Notes: generated from the letters alone by a model not told the origin. DNA of 64,000 nt from Pristionchus mayeri (GCA_036245805.1 BTRK01000006.1:54429257-54493256); one strand, 5' to 3'. Shown: positions 33,357 to 45,386, numbered from the stretch's first letter. Made by a program: numbers and translations.

Positions 33357-36300
33357 GATATTCTGAGAGGACGCAGGTGCATGGGAACAAAAAAGTCAAA
33401 CGGCTCTAATCTTATCGACGCAATGCCAGTTGATGTATCCCTGGTCGTAGACTTTTATAGTGAAGTGGTGAAGCCGTAAAATCGAAACTACCTAAAAGAC
33501 GGCTCTCGGCATTTCAAAAGTTCAAAAAATCATAAAATGCTTCACAGTTGAGCTAGAAAGTCGTTCAAAAAAGCAAAATGACCGCCTCGACGAGTTCTTC
33601 AATTAGCGTCAGCGTTGGAAACACCAAAAACCCACTATTTTTCGAAAATTCAAAAAGTTCAATGAATTGCCATTTCCATACTGATGGATCAGGACTGGTT
33701 CTATTGGTTGAAAGTAACATTACTGGGTCTGGGCAAGCTCCTGTGAGCGAATTAAGTGCTCTTTTTGATGAAAAAATCACCGCATTTTTTCAGTTATTTT
33801 CGGAGAATGCTAAAAAATCCTGATTTATTCGGAATAAAATATTTTCTCTGGAAATGACTTCAATCTTCTTAAAGTGTGGCAATAGTCAATCCTAAGCAAA
33901 TTGGTTGTCATTGGAGCGCTGATAAAGCCTAAATGTGAAAACGGGAAATCATTGAACTTTTTGAATTTTCGAAAAACAGCGGGTTTTTGGTGTTTCCAAC
34001 GCTGAAGCCTCCCGGGAAAACATTGAAAAGAGCTGAAATCAATATCCCTGGTGTAGAATTGCACGGAGAATCTGATTTTGAAATAAAAAAATTGGAAATC
34101 GTGGAAAAATTTTTAAGGGTAACAACTTTTTGGAACCCACAATTCGCTTTTTCCAATTTATCTATATTTTAACACGCGTATCACGAGCCAGTGGATGAGT
34201 GCGGGAACAATTCCAAACTTATTTTGCCTGATATTAACTATATTTTTGTGGGTGAATACCCAGGACCGATGATGTCGAAAAATATAGGTGGCTGGTCCCA
34301 GAGCCGGCTTTTAGGGATTTTCCGGTTTTGCGCCTGGCTATACTGTATCTTATGTCCCTGATGAGCTAGAAAGATGGCATTGGGCTCAAAATGTTCGGAA
34401 AATTATTTCCAACAACTTTTATGTTGAAAACTTCTCGCTGTAACAACAATTGAAGATGTTATGTTCGCAAAACCGATCGCAAAATCATAAAATAAATGTT
34501 TTCATCATCACGCAGGGAACTTGCAATGGATTTTTATTTCATAATATGAAAGAATAATCATTCATATATATAGGAAAAATATTTGTGACAGAAATATCTT
34601 ACCCCCAAATTAGAATATTCGTCATCGAACGTGGTCATGTCATGCATAATCACAAAATATTCCCCACCATTGCGCCTAAATGCACTTATTAGTTATACAT
34701 GCCCACGTTTTTATACGTTTCTCGAATGGATGAGTCAGATGCTGCAGAAAAACCCAAAGTTTGACAAAGTTTGAAAATCGATTTTCGATTTTCACAACCT
34801 ATATTTATCTCAAGTTTGTGCATTGATAAAATCGCACGTTGATACACACATCCGGAATGAATATGCCTAGTTATTAATATATACTGACTACTGTAGAAAT
34901 ATAATAGAATCGGTCGATCCAATGTTTCGAATCTCGCGCATTCTTCACTCGAATATGCTACCACTGGAGAGTAAAAAAAATTCAAAATTGATTTACAGCT
35001 GAAATTTTGTTGTTTCTGACCGGATTTGTTCATCTAAAATCATAAATGGGATGATTTAGTCAGAAAGTGCCGCCAACAAATTGTTTATCTTGGTTAGAAA
35101 ATAAATTTTTTTTTTATTTTGAAATTTTTGATATGGTAATAAACGTATTTATTTGTTCATTTCAAGAGTAATTATAAATAAGGCGTTATTTTAATGATTG
35201 TAGATGCACAAATCTGGTCAGAAACAACAGAATTTCAGCCGTAAATCAATTTTGAAATTTTTTTACTCTCCAGTGGTAGCATATTCGAGTGAAGAATGCG
35301 CGAGATTCGAAACATTGGATCGACCGATTCTATTATATTTCTACAGTAGTCAGTATATATTAATAACTAGGCATATTCATTCCGGATGTGTGTATCAACG
35401 TGCGATTTTATCAATGCACAAACTTGAGACAAATCGGGGTTGTGAAAATCGATTTTTCAAACTTTGTCAAACTTTGGGTTTTTCTGCAGCATCTGACTCA
35501 TCCATTCCAGAAACGTATAAAATCGCGGGCATGTATAGCTAATAAGTGCATTTAGGCGCAATGGTGGGGAATATTTTGTGATTATGCATGACATGACCAC
35601 GTTCGATGACGAATATCCTAATTTGGGGGTAAGATATTTCTGTCACCAATATTTTTCCTATATACATGAATGATTATTCTTTCATATTATGAAATAAAAA
35701 TCCATTGCAAGTTTCCTGCGTGATGGTGAAAACATTTATTTTATGATTTTGCGATCGGTTTTGTGAACATAGCATCTTCAATTGTTGTTACAGCGAGAAG
35801 TTTTCAACATAAAAGTTGTTGGAAATAATTTTCCGAACATTTTGAGCCCAATGCCATCTTTCTAGCTCATCAGGGACATAAGATACAGTATAGCCAGGCG
35901 CAAAATCGGAAAATCCCTAAAAGGACCAGCTCTGGGACCAGCCGTTTATATTTTTCGACATCATCGGTCCTGGGTATTCACCCACAAAAATATAGTTAAT
36001 ATCAGGGAAAAAAAGTTAGGAATTGTTCCCGAGAGTTCTGTTTTTCATCCAATGACTCGTGATACATGTGTTAAATTGAGTTTTCGAAAATGTCCTCAAC
36101 AGATGAATTGAAGAAATCGTCGAGGCTGTCATTTTGCTTTTTTGAACGACTTTCTAGCTTAACTGTGAAGCATTTTATGATTTTTTGAACTTTTGAAATG
36201 CCGAGAGCCGTCTTTTAGGTAGTTTCGATTTTACGGCTTCACCACTTCACTATAAAAATCTACGACCAGGGATACATCAACTTTTATTGCGTCGATAAGA

Positions 36301-36363
36301 TTAGAGCCGTTTGATTTTTTTGTTCCCATGTCCTATGTAATTCATACATTCTGTCAGAATATC
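33357..36363. mobile_element. ~3.0-kb nested palindromic element
   Basis: The outer arms are about 33,357-33,600 and 36,100-36,363 (GATATTCTGA ends; GGGAACAAAAAA; AATCGAAACTACCTAAAAGACG; GCAAAATGACCGCCTCGACG with complements). An inner pair is 34,190-35,040 with 35,200-36,065. A small pair is 33,611-33,690 with 33,935-34,015 (GGAAACACCAAAAACCCACT). No gene. The short open frames at 34,689-35,033 and 35,204-35,542 are the two arms of the inner palindrome. Confidence 0.75.
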
Positions 36364-37164
36364 ACGCGTGTCACATAAGAATCCAATAAACTCGTTCACA
36401 GTGAAATCTTCGAAAAATAATGGACACCGGTTTTCGATAGCCCATAGTGTCCCTTACAAGATGCTATGAAGCTTTGTACCAAATATTCGATTTCAAAGGC
36501 TTGGTAGGTCACGAAATTTAATAGCAGCCGAAAATTGCCAACTTTGGAGCTTCATAACAACTTTCAAAAATAATATTTTTGCGAATTACTGACGGAGCGT
36601 GTTCCTACCATCTGTGGGAACATACCTATTTCGTTGGTTCGTGCAAAATCAAATTTGCATTTTTGTAAATCGAATTAATTTATTCATTTTCACCACAAGT
36701 CGAAGCCGAAGGTTTTTAATAGCTCAATCGATAGAGCTGGTCAAGAGGAATCGAATGATATGTTGAATGTGGTAGCTACGGGGGTGCGGATGAGAGATAT
36801 TTGCATAATTAGAAAAATTTTTGACACCTAATTCCCCGTTATTTCTTGTGCGACGTGTCATTTCGTTCCCTCATTCTCCCTCTCATTTCGCCCTCTCATT
36901 CGTCGTCACTCCGTGGGATGCGAGAGGTGCTGATTTGTTTAAAACTATTCCCCCGAAGTTGTTTTCATGTGGATTTTTTCATGCACAAATATTGCTCTAC
37001 TTTCTTCGAAAATCATCTTACTTTGTAACTCGAATGTTTTGAATACTCTGATTTTTTGTTCATAATGGGTTTCAAATTGATGTAAAAAAAAAGATGAACT
37101 ACACATCGCGATACAATTTGATAGTTGTATTCAGGTTTTACACGGGTACACGTATTTGGAATTA
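36364..37164. other. Gene-free
   Basis: AT-rich DNA without a recognisable gene or repeat. A D-arm-like string (AATAGCTCAATCGATAGAGC at 36,719) has no partner T-arm. Confidence 0.4.
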
Positions 37165-37636
37165 ATTTGTGGTCATGAGGGGCGGAAGGAGATCTATAGA
37201 TAGTGAAAATTCTGGTTATTCTATATGGAAGGGATGGGGAATAATCTAAGTGAATGTCAACTATACAACACTCTATAAGTTGCGAAGAAAAGTTAGAAAT
37301 GAGGATCGGATTCAAAGAGTTGTGAACTAGGCACGCGACGCCGCCACCCCTACCGTAATCAACAGAAATAGCGCGGTCGCATCGGAATGGTAAATAGTTA
37401 GGAGAACCACCAACAAGGAAAGAGTCACTATCATTGTGATCTAACCAGGTTTCTGATATGCAAATAATTTGGAATTCAAGAGATGCAAGCAGGAAAGAGA
37501 GCTGAGGGGATTTGCATCGAATTGATCGCGCATTTGCATAGAAAACGGAGACGGGGGAATCTCTAGACTGACGTGTACTAAGAAGTGGCGATGCAATTGA
37601 AGAACGGGGACTATGGATGGTCGAGTGGGGAAACAA
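37165..37636 (-). pseudogene. LINE ORF2 fragment: endonuclease N-terminus
   Basis: Starts at ATG 37,636, 34 bases after the end of ORF1. Residues 30-150 match the apurinic-type endonuclease domain that opens ORF2 of many non-LTR retrotransposons: VFYANARSIRCK (first catalytic Asn), IICISETWLDHNDSD (catalytic Glu and the WL motif), then RGGGVACLVHNSL and FTIYRSP. It breaks off at about 37,165 in unrelated DNA. The rest of the endonuclease and the whole reverse transcriptase are missing, so the copy is dead. Confidence 0.85.
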
Positions 37637-37669
37637 GAAGGAAAAGAGGGTACCCTTGCTGCCAATGTC

Positions 37670-38392
37670 CTATCCTCGAGTGGTCGAGACGTGGTTGACG
37701 CGAGGAGGCACGACTGGAGTTGGATCGGGAGTCGAGGGAGTGGAGGCAGCAGAGTGAGCACCAGGAGAGACACGAGCGGGGCCTGAACGATGGGAATCGG
37801 CAGCGCTGCTCTGAGAGATGCGAGAGAGGCCATAGTGGGGAGGGAGAGGGCGGGATGTACGGTAGTTGATAATGGCGAAGTCGCGCACTCCACACACAAT
37901 CTTGTTAGCAGCTAGATTGCGCTTAGTTGCCTCGGCACGTGCCTCCTTCTCCATCATCAACTGCGTCGGCGTAAGATCCTTCCTGATGAAGGCACGCGTA
38001 TCACGGAAGGGAGTGGGTCGGCCCGGCTTGCTGCGGATGCTGGAGAGGAGGGCGTCACGAGTGGACTTGTCGGGGCAGCAGATCTTGAGAGGGCGTGCAC
38101 TGGGAGTGCGATCAGGAGGGTGGCGATGGTACGAGATCTTCTTCTCATCCCATGCCTTCCGCACCGTCTCGCTTCCCGAGTACACGACGAGATCGGCGAT
38201 GAGTTTCTCATCAGCGGCGAGACCCTCGGTAGGATTCTCGAGCTCCTTGAATCCGATCACCACCGCTCTTGACTCTTTATCTTCGTATTCCGTTTTGTCA
38301 GAGATAACGCGCGCACACGATTCGTATACGACGCGTGCCACGTCGAGAGCAGGTGCGAGAGAGGCGGGAACTTTTACTTTTACAGTGTTCAT
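37670..38392 (-). CDS. LINE ORF1 protein (non-LTR retrotransposon)
   Basis: An open frame of 240 residues starts MNTVKVKVPASLAP and ends before the endonuclease fragment. ORF1 proteins bind the retrotransposon RNA and travel with it. Here one sees an acidic helix-rich N-terminus, a stretch PLKICCPDKSTRDALLSSIR and then PFRDTRAFIRKDLTPTQLMM followed by charged residues and KRN. This resembles the ORF1 domain of nematode and other CR1/RTE-like elements. The C-terminus is Ser/Pro-rich. The order ORF1 then endonuclease on one strand supports the call. The frame is intact, but the element lacks its 3' half. Confidence 0.7.
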   Translation of the reverse strand: MNTVKVKVPASLAPALDVARVVYESCARVISDKTEYEDKESRAVVIGFKELENPTEGLAADEKLIADLVVYSGSETVRKAWDEKKISYHRHPPDRTPSARPLKICCPDKSTRDALLSSIRSKPGRPTPFRDTRAFIRKDLTPTQLMMEKEARAEATKRNLAANKIVCGVRDFAIINYRTSRPLPPHYGLSRISQSSAADSHRSGPARVSPGAHSAASTPSTPDPTPVVPPRVNHVSTTRG

Positions 38393-38510
38393 TCCACGTT
38401 ACATACGAAACGAAACGTTTCACCTATTCATACATTCGAACAATCGAACATTCGAAATCGTAATTAAATTCCAGCGAAATTGCAATTTTATCGGATGATG
38501 TAATTTCAGC
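38393..38510 (-). repeat. LINE 5' end, inverted partner of 40,548-40,665
   Basis: The DNA just upstream of the LINE ORF1 start (AATAGGTGAAACGTTTCG, CGAATGTTCGATTGTTCGAA, AATTGCAATTTTATCGGATG in complement) is repeated in opposite orientation at 40,548-40,665. The second copy continues into a diverged ORF1 start (AACACTGGAAAGGTGAAGGT). These are two LINE 5' ends pointing away from each other. Confidence 0.65.
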
Positions 38511-38613
38511 GTGTCTATACCAATTCCAGCTCGGGTTTTCTACCGGCTTGGACCTTAGTGGTCGGTGTACTGTCAAAACTCAGAACAGTCGGGTCACGTT
38601 AATGGGACTTTAT

Positions 38614-38840
38614 CTGAGTAGACAGGGCAAGTGAAGCGATGAATGAGAAATCGCCGGGGTTCTTATACCCACGGCTCGGCGCATTGCGCCAGTTGAAAAG
38701 CGTGGAGAGCGGAGAGAATAGACGGTGAGGGAAAGGGAGAGTGGGGGTAGAGAGATGATATCTGAGATAAGGGGACGGGAATAGCGAGTCAGGGTAAATG
38801 ATCGTTGACCTACTGACTACAAGAGTATTATACTCTTGAC
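38614..38840. repeat. Direct repeat, copy 1 (possible solo LTR piece)
   Basis: Matches 39,492-39,738. Shared blocks are GAATGRGAAATCGCCGGGGT-like, TCTTATACCCACGGCTCGGC, GATGATATCTGAGATAAGGG, GACCTACTGACTACAAGAGT and TATTATACTCTTGAC. No reverse transcriptase, tRNA primer site or gag-like frame lies between the copies, so the LTR reading is only a possibility. Confidence 0.6.
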
Positions 38841-39193
38841 TAGAGAGCGGAGAGGAAGAGGGAAGACCGCTCTGTTCGACGAGGAATGAAATTTTCTCTT
38901 CCGGAAGAATGAGACGGTGGGGAAAGTCTTCCGGAAGACCAGTCTCGTAAAACTTTCTAGGGTGAAAATCAAGTCAAAATTACATGCAAATGCATCTAAC
39001 CGTATAATAATACCATATTTAAACTAGTTCTCCACAAAATGACTTCAAATGCGCTCTAAAAACGCTCTACAATAGCATTTTTCCTGGCCCTACTCTTCCG
39101 GAAGACTGAACTTTCCCCTCCCTCTTCCTCATTCCTCGCTCTCTCCCTCGAAAGAGCGGCAGAGTCTTCCTCTTCCTCTTCCTCTCCGCATTC
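38841..39193. mobile_element. ~350-bp fold-back MITE with 10-bp duplication
   Basis: TACTCTTGAC flanks both sides (38,831-38,840 and 39,194-39,203). The arms GCGGAGAGGAAGAGGGAAGAC and the complement of GTCTTCCTCTTCCTCTTCC meet around an AT-rich core. CTTCCGGAAGA occurs several times inside. A TSD of 8-10 bp with such ends suggests a hAT- or Mutator-like non-autonomous element inserted into the end of the direct repeat. Confidence 0.65.
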
Positions 39194-39491
39194 TACTCTT
39201 GACACTCCCCCCACACGGGAGAAGTGACATTACGATCCCTAGATAACGATCCCTAGAGGAGTAGCCAGGATGTCACACCTGGTTCGGAAGTGCCTTCAGG
39301 ATATCTACCTGTTCGGCCTTCGGTTCACACTGCGAGCCAGGGTGTTGCACCTGTCGCCAGTGGATAGAGCCGTAACGACGGCGAGGGAACGATCGGCTCG
39401 GCCGATGCACCATAAACTGAGTATCCCACTCAGTCAGTCAGAGTACTGTCAGACTCTCTCGACAAAGTCAAAGTCAACGTCAAAGTGACTT

Positions 39492-39738
39492 CATCGGAGA
39501 GTGGACAGGGCAATCAGAGCCATGAATGGGATATCGCCGGGGTTCTTATACCCACGGCTCGGCGTATTGCTCCGCTAGAACAACGGGAGAACAGCGGGGA
39601 GAGGGGATAGAACAGACGGTGAGGAAATGGGAGAGCGGGGGGGGGGGAGATGATATCTGAGATAAGGGGACGGGAATAGCGAGCCAGAGAGAGAGAGTGA
39701 TCTTTGACCTACTGACTACAAGAGTATTATACTCTTGA
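39492..39738. repeat. Direct repeat, copy 2
   Basis: Second copy of 38,614-38,840. It ends in GAGTATTATACTCTTGACAG. The intervening part at 39,250-39,490 contains GCCTTCGGTTCACACTGCGAGCC and repeats of AAAGTCAAAGTCAACGTC but no recognisable gene. Confidence 0.6.
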
Positions 39739-40547
39739 CAGTGTCTAATTGAGTATCCAAAGTTCTGTCATATTGGAAGGCAGGCAAAACTTCAAGTACG
39801 TACTACCCTGAATAAAATAGTACCAAACAAGGCGTACTTACGATACGTCCAGTTCTTTAAATTATCGCTTAAAATCGATAAACCATGCCAAGTCACAATG
39901 GTAAAAATTCATATTTTCTCAGCCAATCAAGTTAGACTCAAAAATTTTTTTTTGCATTCTCATTGACTACCCCAATCTGCTCTGGGCAACTATTGAAATC
40001 CAATTCGGTCCAATTCTGAATGTAACATTTTGAGTGTCACTTCCACATTTTTCGAGTTCATTCTACATTGCACACGTTTCCGCACATATTTTCACATAGC
40101 ACATGGCACTCCGTCCGCATTTGCATACACTCGATCAAAAATCGTCATTAACTTCCATTGAAAATGCGATTTATAGTTGACGATGTCGGAAACTGACCGT
40201 ACGAATTGTACTTTCCAGATCGTTTTTCAATTATAATTGAGGTGCAGATAATTATCGAATTTCATAAACTCCAAAGATGCCCATTGTGTGCCCACCTAAC
40301 TGAAGGTTTTCATCTATTTTGTTTGAAAGCAGTTTGTGAAAATTATAGCTGGCACTGTCATGAGTATGACTTTATAGAACCATCAATGTCCAAAATTTTC
40401 CTGGTCCAGATCTTCGCACTCGAAAACTCAATGAGAATGGTCGAAATATATTTTGTTCAATTTTGACGCATTATGCTATGTACTCAATTGCACATCAAAC
40501 TAAGTTCTAATATACCCTGGAATGTTGAATTCGTAGGATCTGTTTCC
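39739..40547. other. Gene-free
   Basis: AT-rich DNA in which I see no gene, repeat or structural RNA. Confidence 0.4.
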
Positions 40548-40665
40548 GACATCATCCGATAAAAATTGCAATTTCGCTGGAAGTTAATTGCGATTTCGAA
40601 TGTTTGATAGTTCGAATGTATGAATAGGTGAAACGTATGTAAAGTGGAACGAACACTGGAAAGGT
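40548..40665 (+). repeat. Second LINE 5' end
   Basis: Inverted diverged copy of 38,393-38,510: ATCATCCGATAAAAATTGCA, TTCGAATGTTTGATAGTTCG, GAATAGGTGAAACGTATG, then CGAACACTGGAAAGGTGAAG, which corresponds to the ORF1 start. It breaks off at about 40,680. Confidence 0.6.
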
Positions 40666-40767
40666 GAAGGTGGTTCTAGAACCGTTTCATTCAAAATTGA
40701 ACTGAATTCGATTCCAATAGTGCCCCAGAGCACTATGGGCAGTATGTTTGAAGGGCGTTTCACATTC

Positions 40768-41076
40768 GTCTATTCTTTCTTCGTTTCCTCTATTCAGTCG
40801 GATCCACCAGCTCAGATTTCTCCCAATCAGTTGCAGGGGAACCCGCCAACAACTGGTCAGGGCACTGGTTAGCAACTGGTTAGCCAAAGCTCCGCCCATT
40901 CTAACTGGTTAACCAGTTGTGAACCAGCTAGAGTGGGCTAATCAGTTGCTAACCACTGCCCTGACCAGTTGGTAGCCAGTGCTCAGACCAGTTGTTGGCG
41001 GATTCCGCAGCAACTGGTTGGGAGAAACCTGATCTAGTGGATCCGACTGAATAGAGAAAACGAAGAAAGAATAGAC
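40768..41076. mobile_element. 309-bp fold-back element rich in AACTGGTT
   Basis: Ends GTCTATTCTTTCTTCG and CGAAGAAAGAATAGAC are perfect complements. Further matches include TATTCAGTCGGATCCAC and AACTGGTCAGGGCACTGGTT with its complement. The centre contains repeated AACTGGTTAACCAGTTG palindromes. MITE-like, non-coding. Confidence 0.8.
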
Positions 41077-41326
41077 AAACTAGTTAACTAAGTTTCTAAG
41101 ATTTTATATTAGTCTCAAGATCAATTTTTCAATTCCCGATTCAAGTTCCTTTCTTATATACATATAAGATCTGACTTAGGTTCTCATTTTTTCCTCTCCT
41201 CGTGTCACACGACAAATGCCCGATATTCGTTAGATCGGGGATCATATAAATCAGGCAAAACATGTGATGCGAGCTGCGACTTCCGAATATAGAGATGAAC
41301 TTACTATCGAGTAATACTTTTGTAGA

Positions 41327-41358
41327 CGTGAACGCACGCCGAAGGCGTGCGTTCACGT
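41327..41358. repeat. Perfect 14-bp stem hairpin
   Basis: CGTGAACGCACGCC-GAA-GGCGTGCGTTCACG. A few bases on, GAGCGAGCCG...CGGCTCGC forms a second small stem. Confidence 0.6.
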
Positions 41359-41362
41359 TCGA

Positions 41363-42213
41363 ACTAAGTTTCTAAGAGCGAGCCGCTTCACGGCTCGCGA
41401 ACTAATTTTTTAGAATTTAAGATGAAAAATTTCTGAAATATTGAATTTTCAAATTCCTGATACTGGGTAGAACGAGTAAACGAGTAAAATATCGATCGAT
41501 TAAGCGATAAAGTCAAAAAAATTTAAACAGAGGGCTGACTCGTTTGTTGATTATAGCCACATTAGCCAATGCATTAGTGATACAGTTCTCAGTGCACAGG
41601 AGCACACACTTGATTAGTTTAATTGATTAGCGGTAAAAATAGTAATGGTTTAGTCCTGAAAAACCGGTCTCGGATCTTCGCAATAAGGATTTCCCCCCGT
41701 TTTTCTCCACATCGAGCGCTTATTAAAAAGAGCGTTTCTCAGCTCAAGATGTTTTACCGAAATCACACGTCAACAACCTTTATCGGTTTTATGGTCTATT
41801 GATTGTTTATCATTATCGATCGGAAGTTTCTTTAATTTATGCTAAAACCCACTCCAACTACAGCGAGTGGCATGTATCGCTTACGGAATAGCACTTTCCT
41901 CAACTTACATGTCTTCAGTTTCACAGAAAGAAAACAATCTGTGTCAGTTTTAGAAGCTATCAGATTTCATGATTTTCGATCGATAATGATCTTGAATAGA
42001 GCTAAAAAAGCCCTTCAATTTTATAGCGACTACGATATGCAAGATGCAAAAGCCTCCCCATATTACTCTTGTCATATTCCTTGCGACCAACCTTATCCGA
42101 ACATCAAATATCAGTAGTATTGATAGTATTGACGGGAGCACGCTCTCTCGATTCTTGTGCTCTCTCGCTCTACACATGGCGAGAGAATTAGCTCACTTTT
42201 ATGCACCCTCTAC
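41363..42213. other. Gene-free
   Basis: No gene or repeat could be supported in this AT-rich stretch. Confidence 0.4.
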
Positions 42214-42221
42214 CTCTCTGC

Positions 42222-42302
42222 GGACATCTGCCCTCGTGACCTTGCGGATAGTGTGTTTGACTGACGATCCTCAGGTCGCAAGTTCGAGTCCCGGTCGCGT
42301 CA
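42222..42302 (+). repeat. tRNA-derived sequence, possible SINE head
   Basis: CTTGCGGATAGTGTGTTTGA (A-box-like), CTGACGATCCTCAGG (anticodon-arm-like, four-pair stem with a loop of the wrong size) and CAAGTTCGAGTCCCGG (a good B box) follow at tRNA spacing. The outer GTGAC...GTCAC could pair. There is no proper anticodon loop, so it is a tRNA-derived pseudogene or SINE. Confidence 0.45.
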
Positions 42303-42416
42303 CATGTTTCTCTCATCTCGATTTCTCTCATCTCAGATTCGAATTTCGGGGGACAAAATGTGCGATCGTTTTCAGTCGGTAGATAGACATTCAAATTAGA
42401 TAAAGAAAGGAATGTG

Positions 42417-42630
42417 AAATTGTAATTTTGTGGGTAAAAGTAAGGGACTAAGAGTGTTTTGGTGCTTTGATAGAACGAAATTCAAAGTTGAATTTCGCGG
42501 GTCAAATGTTTGCGCAAGCGAACATTTGTATTGCGCAAGCACTTTTCGTGCGTCAGCGTATCGACGCACGAAGGCTTGCGCATGTTTCTTCATTCTGGTG
42601 CAGGCATAAGGTTTGATTGGCTTTTTCCGT
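42417..42630. repeat. ~210-bp dispersed repeat, copy 1
   Basis: Also found at 43,845-44,050 in the same orientation. It holds nested palindromes: TGCGCAAGC...GCTTGCGCA outside and CGTGCGTC...GACGCACG inside. Copy 2 differs by only a few bases. Confidence 0.8.
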
Positions 42631-42894
42631 TTCGCTTCCCGATTTAGCTTATTTTATTGTTCGCTTTATGATCAGTATTTCGCGCGCGCGTTGCTTAGCA
42701 GGTAGCGGCAGTACCATCTTATATTCGTCTAGTGGAGTTCGTTCATCAACTTTTCATCGTTAGCATCATTTTTTCGTCGTATTTTCCTGGATCATCGTTT
42801 CGATATCGTCAGTTTAATACTCATAGCGCATTTTTTATCCTTTCGTCAACAAGGATGGTCATTTCGTCATTTCGTCAATAGCGTCCTATCATCA

Positions 42895-43260
42895 CATCAT
42901 TATTCTTCATGTCTTCCTATCGTCATCGAGGATCGTCATTTCGTCATGTCATCTATGTCGTCCCTTCATCTATGCGGATCGTCTCTTCTTCATGTCGTCA
43001 ATATCGTCTTATCGTCACGACTGATCATCATTTCTTCATGTCTTCCTATCGTCATCGCGGATCGTCATTTCGTCACGTCATCTCTTTTGTTCCTTCGTCT
43101 ATTCGGATTGTCTGTTCTTCATGTCGTCAATATCGTCTTATCGTCATGATTGATCATCATTTCTTCATGTGGCTGGCCCATGACGTCATATCGTCATTTC
43201 ATCATGTCGTCAATATCGTCTTTCCGTCAGCCGGATCGTCGTTTTCATCATGCCTTTTTC
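42895..43260. repeat. Degenerate tandem repeat rich in CGTCAT
   Basis: The unit is about 130 bp (TTCTTCATGTCTTCCTATCG, TCATCG(A/C)GGATCGTCATTTC, GTCAATATCGTCTTATCGTC). It recurs at 42,902, 43,032 and, degraded, 43,155. The short open frame is due to the repeat. Confidence 0.7.
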
Positions 43261-43734
43261 TTGCTCCATATTTATCATCATTTCTTCAAGATTGTTGATT
43301 CCCGGGCCTTTAGTTGGTTTAGTTATTCGTGGTAATTGATCTATGATCTATGATCTGTGACTGCTATTGACCGAGCTTACGATGCTCTCTTTCGATTTTC
43401 GTTGACGGGCGCCTCCGTCTGAATCCGATTCACTGTGAGAGGCAAGAGGGATGATTTTTCATCCGGGATGTGGGCGGAAGCTTTTCGAGGGAAGAGGGGG
43501 TACCATGTTCCCAACTGCATTTTCAGGTATCGTCGATTGCTTATCCCCATCAGAGCGAAGGGATATTCTGTTTAGAAGCGACAATTCAGTCGGTTGTGTT
43601 TATCGGAGGAGGTTAAGTGTTGGAGCTAAGAGGTATTATCGTAGTCTCAAAATTGGCTAGCCCAACTACGTACTTCCATCGCGGGCGAAGCCTTGCGTAG
43701 TTCGACTAAGCCTTTGGAATTCTGGTCTCAAACG

Positions 43735-44050
43735 GCCATTTCTTACCGATAAAGCACCAATACCACTTAGTCCCATTTTGTGTACAAAATGCAGGTTATC
43801 CCGTAGTAACGCAAGGAGTAGAACCACTAGAGTACGAAGGGATAATTGTAAATTTGTGGGTAAAAATAAGGGACTAAGAGTGTTTTGGTGCTTTGAGAGA
43901 ACGAAATTCAAAGTTGAATTTCGCGGGTCAAATGTTTGCGCAAGCGAACATTTGTATTACGCAAGCACTTTTCGTGCATCAGCGTATCGACGCACGAAGG
44001 CTTGCGCATGTTTCTTCATTCTGGTGCCGGCATAAGGTTTGCTTGGCTTT
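43735..44050. repeat. Composite of two dispersed repeats
   Basis: 43,735-43,845 (CAAACGGCCATTTCTTACCG, AAAGCACCAATACC, TTTTGTGTACAAAATGCAGG, ATCCCGTAGTAACGCAAGGA) recurs at 46,183-46,298. 43,845-44,050 is copy 2 of the repeat at 42,417. Confidence 0.75.
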
Positions 44051-44120
44051 TTCTCCCACCCGCCACCCAACCGTAGTAAGCCCGTTCGTTGGAAGGGGCG
44101 TATGAGTGCATGATTGAGTA

Positions 44121-45384
44121 TCAGGTTGGAACAAAAGTTTTGCACGATTTTCAAATTTTCGTTTCCACCATACTCTGTCCTTTATTTTCAAAATTATTTA
44201 ATATTGTTTCATGTATTCGTTGAGGGCTTGAATACTCTTTCTATCACACATTAGTATTACCCATACCATTTGATATCTTGGCGACATTTTAAAGTCAAAG
44301 TTGCTACATTTGAGAACTGAACTGCTTAATTTTTGGGTCTGCTCTCTCTGGACATCGATGATAATGCAAATATCAGGGTATATTTGGAAAGTATGATGAA
44401 CAGGCATCATAAAGTAGCATGAAAATGGGGATCACCACAAATGGTATTCCAGAAACTTAGGTCATTTTTGATATCGCGTCAAAATGGGCTTGGTCTGAAT
44501 TAGTTGACTTCAACGCATAACCGTAGCCGTAAGTCTATCGATCTCAAATGCATTTAAACTTTAAGTACCTTCCATGTTAAGCTCACAATTATTTTCGTGT
44601 GGACATACATTGCTTCTATTAAAAAATGCAATATTGCATACTCAGATACTGATATTAGAGTGTTGAAATTGATGTTTCCATGAATGTCATGTTTCCAGCA
44701 TAAAAGGAAGCTTAGACTTTATATGGTTAACTGAACAAGCACCTCTTACTCTATCACTTATTGGCTTGGTCGAGTCAGGGGATAGCTTCCTTTTGAGGAG
44801 ATCGACTCGAACAATGTACACCAAATTTTAAAATTTTGGCTGTGATGATCATAATTCAAAATTCCAGAAAATATCATTTTTCTAGAAGCGGAAAAGGATA
44901 TGCTCCAGCATTTCTTTATGTTATAAACCCCAAGGTAGTGTATGTAAAAGCTCTTAAGATCAAGCCATCATGATTGATTGTCGAGGCAATAACAGCGATC
45001 CATTAAGTAACGTTACTTCGCGAATGTTGCAATTTAATGGTCTACAATCCTTGATAAATTGAAGCAACCACTTGATACTACATAGCTTTAGAAAGAACTA
45101 CCAACGGGCTTTTCACTCCACAATGGGAGATTATACAATGATTTTTTCTGTTAGAATAGGAGCGTGATAAACAAATGTCCATGTAACTCAAAAATTTCAT
45201 ATTTAACGAAACCTGATTTTTTCGCAAACCCTCAGAGCAGGATTCGATTCGAAGTAGCGGATATATTTTACAAATAGTCCATAAATATATGCTATCCGGT
45301 TAGATCGGCCCGATTAAAGTGAAGCCTTTTAAGCAAGTTCAAACTTCATGGTCGAAATCGTGCAAAACTTTTGTTCCAACCTAA
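44121..45384 (+). mobile_element. 1,264-bp TA-type element, second of three relatives
   Basis: Ends TCAGGTTGGAACAAAAGTTT and the complement of AAACTTTTGTTCCAACCTAA; TA on both sides (44,119-44,120; 45,385-45,386). It has exactly the length of the element at 30,892. GTTGAGGGCTTGAATACTCTTTCTATC near 44,217 aligns with the two relatives. The TTAGGTTGG-type ends are typical of mariner-like elements, but no transposase domain can be read. Confidence 0.8.
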
Positions 45385-45386
45385 TA

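Noticed and set aside
36719..36780. tRNA-like D-arm
   Set aside because: No B box or anticodon arm follows.
38614..39738. Complete LTR retrotransposon with 230-bp LTRs
   Set aside because: No primer-binding site, gag, protease or reverse transcriptase is found between the direct repeats, and the gap is too short.
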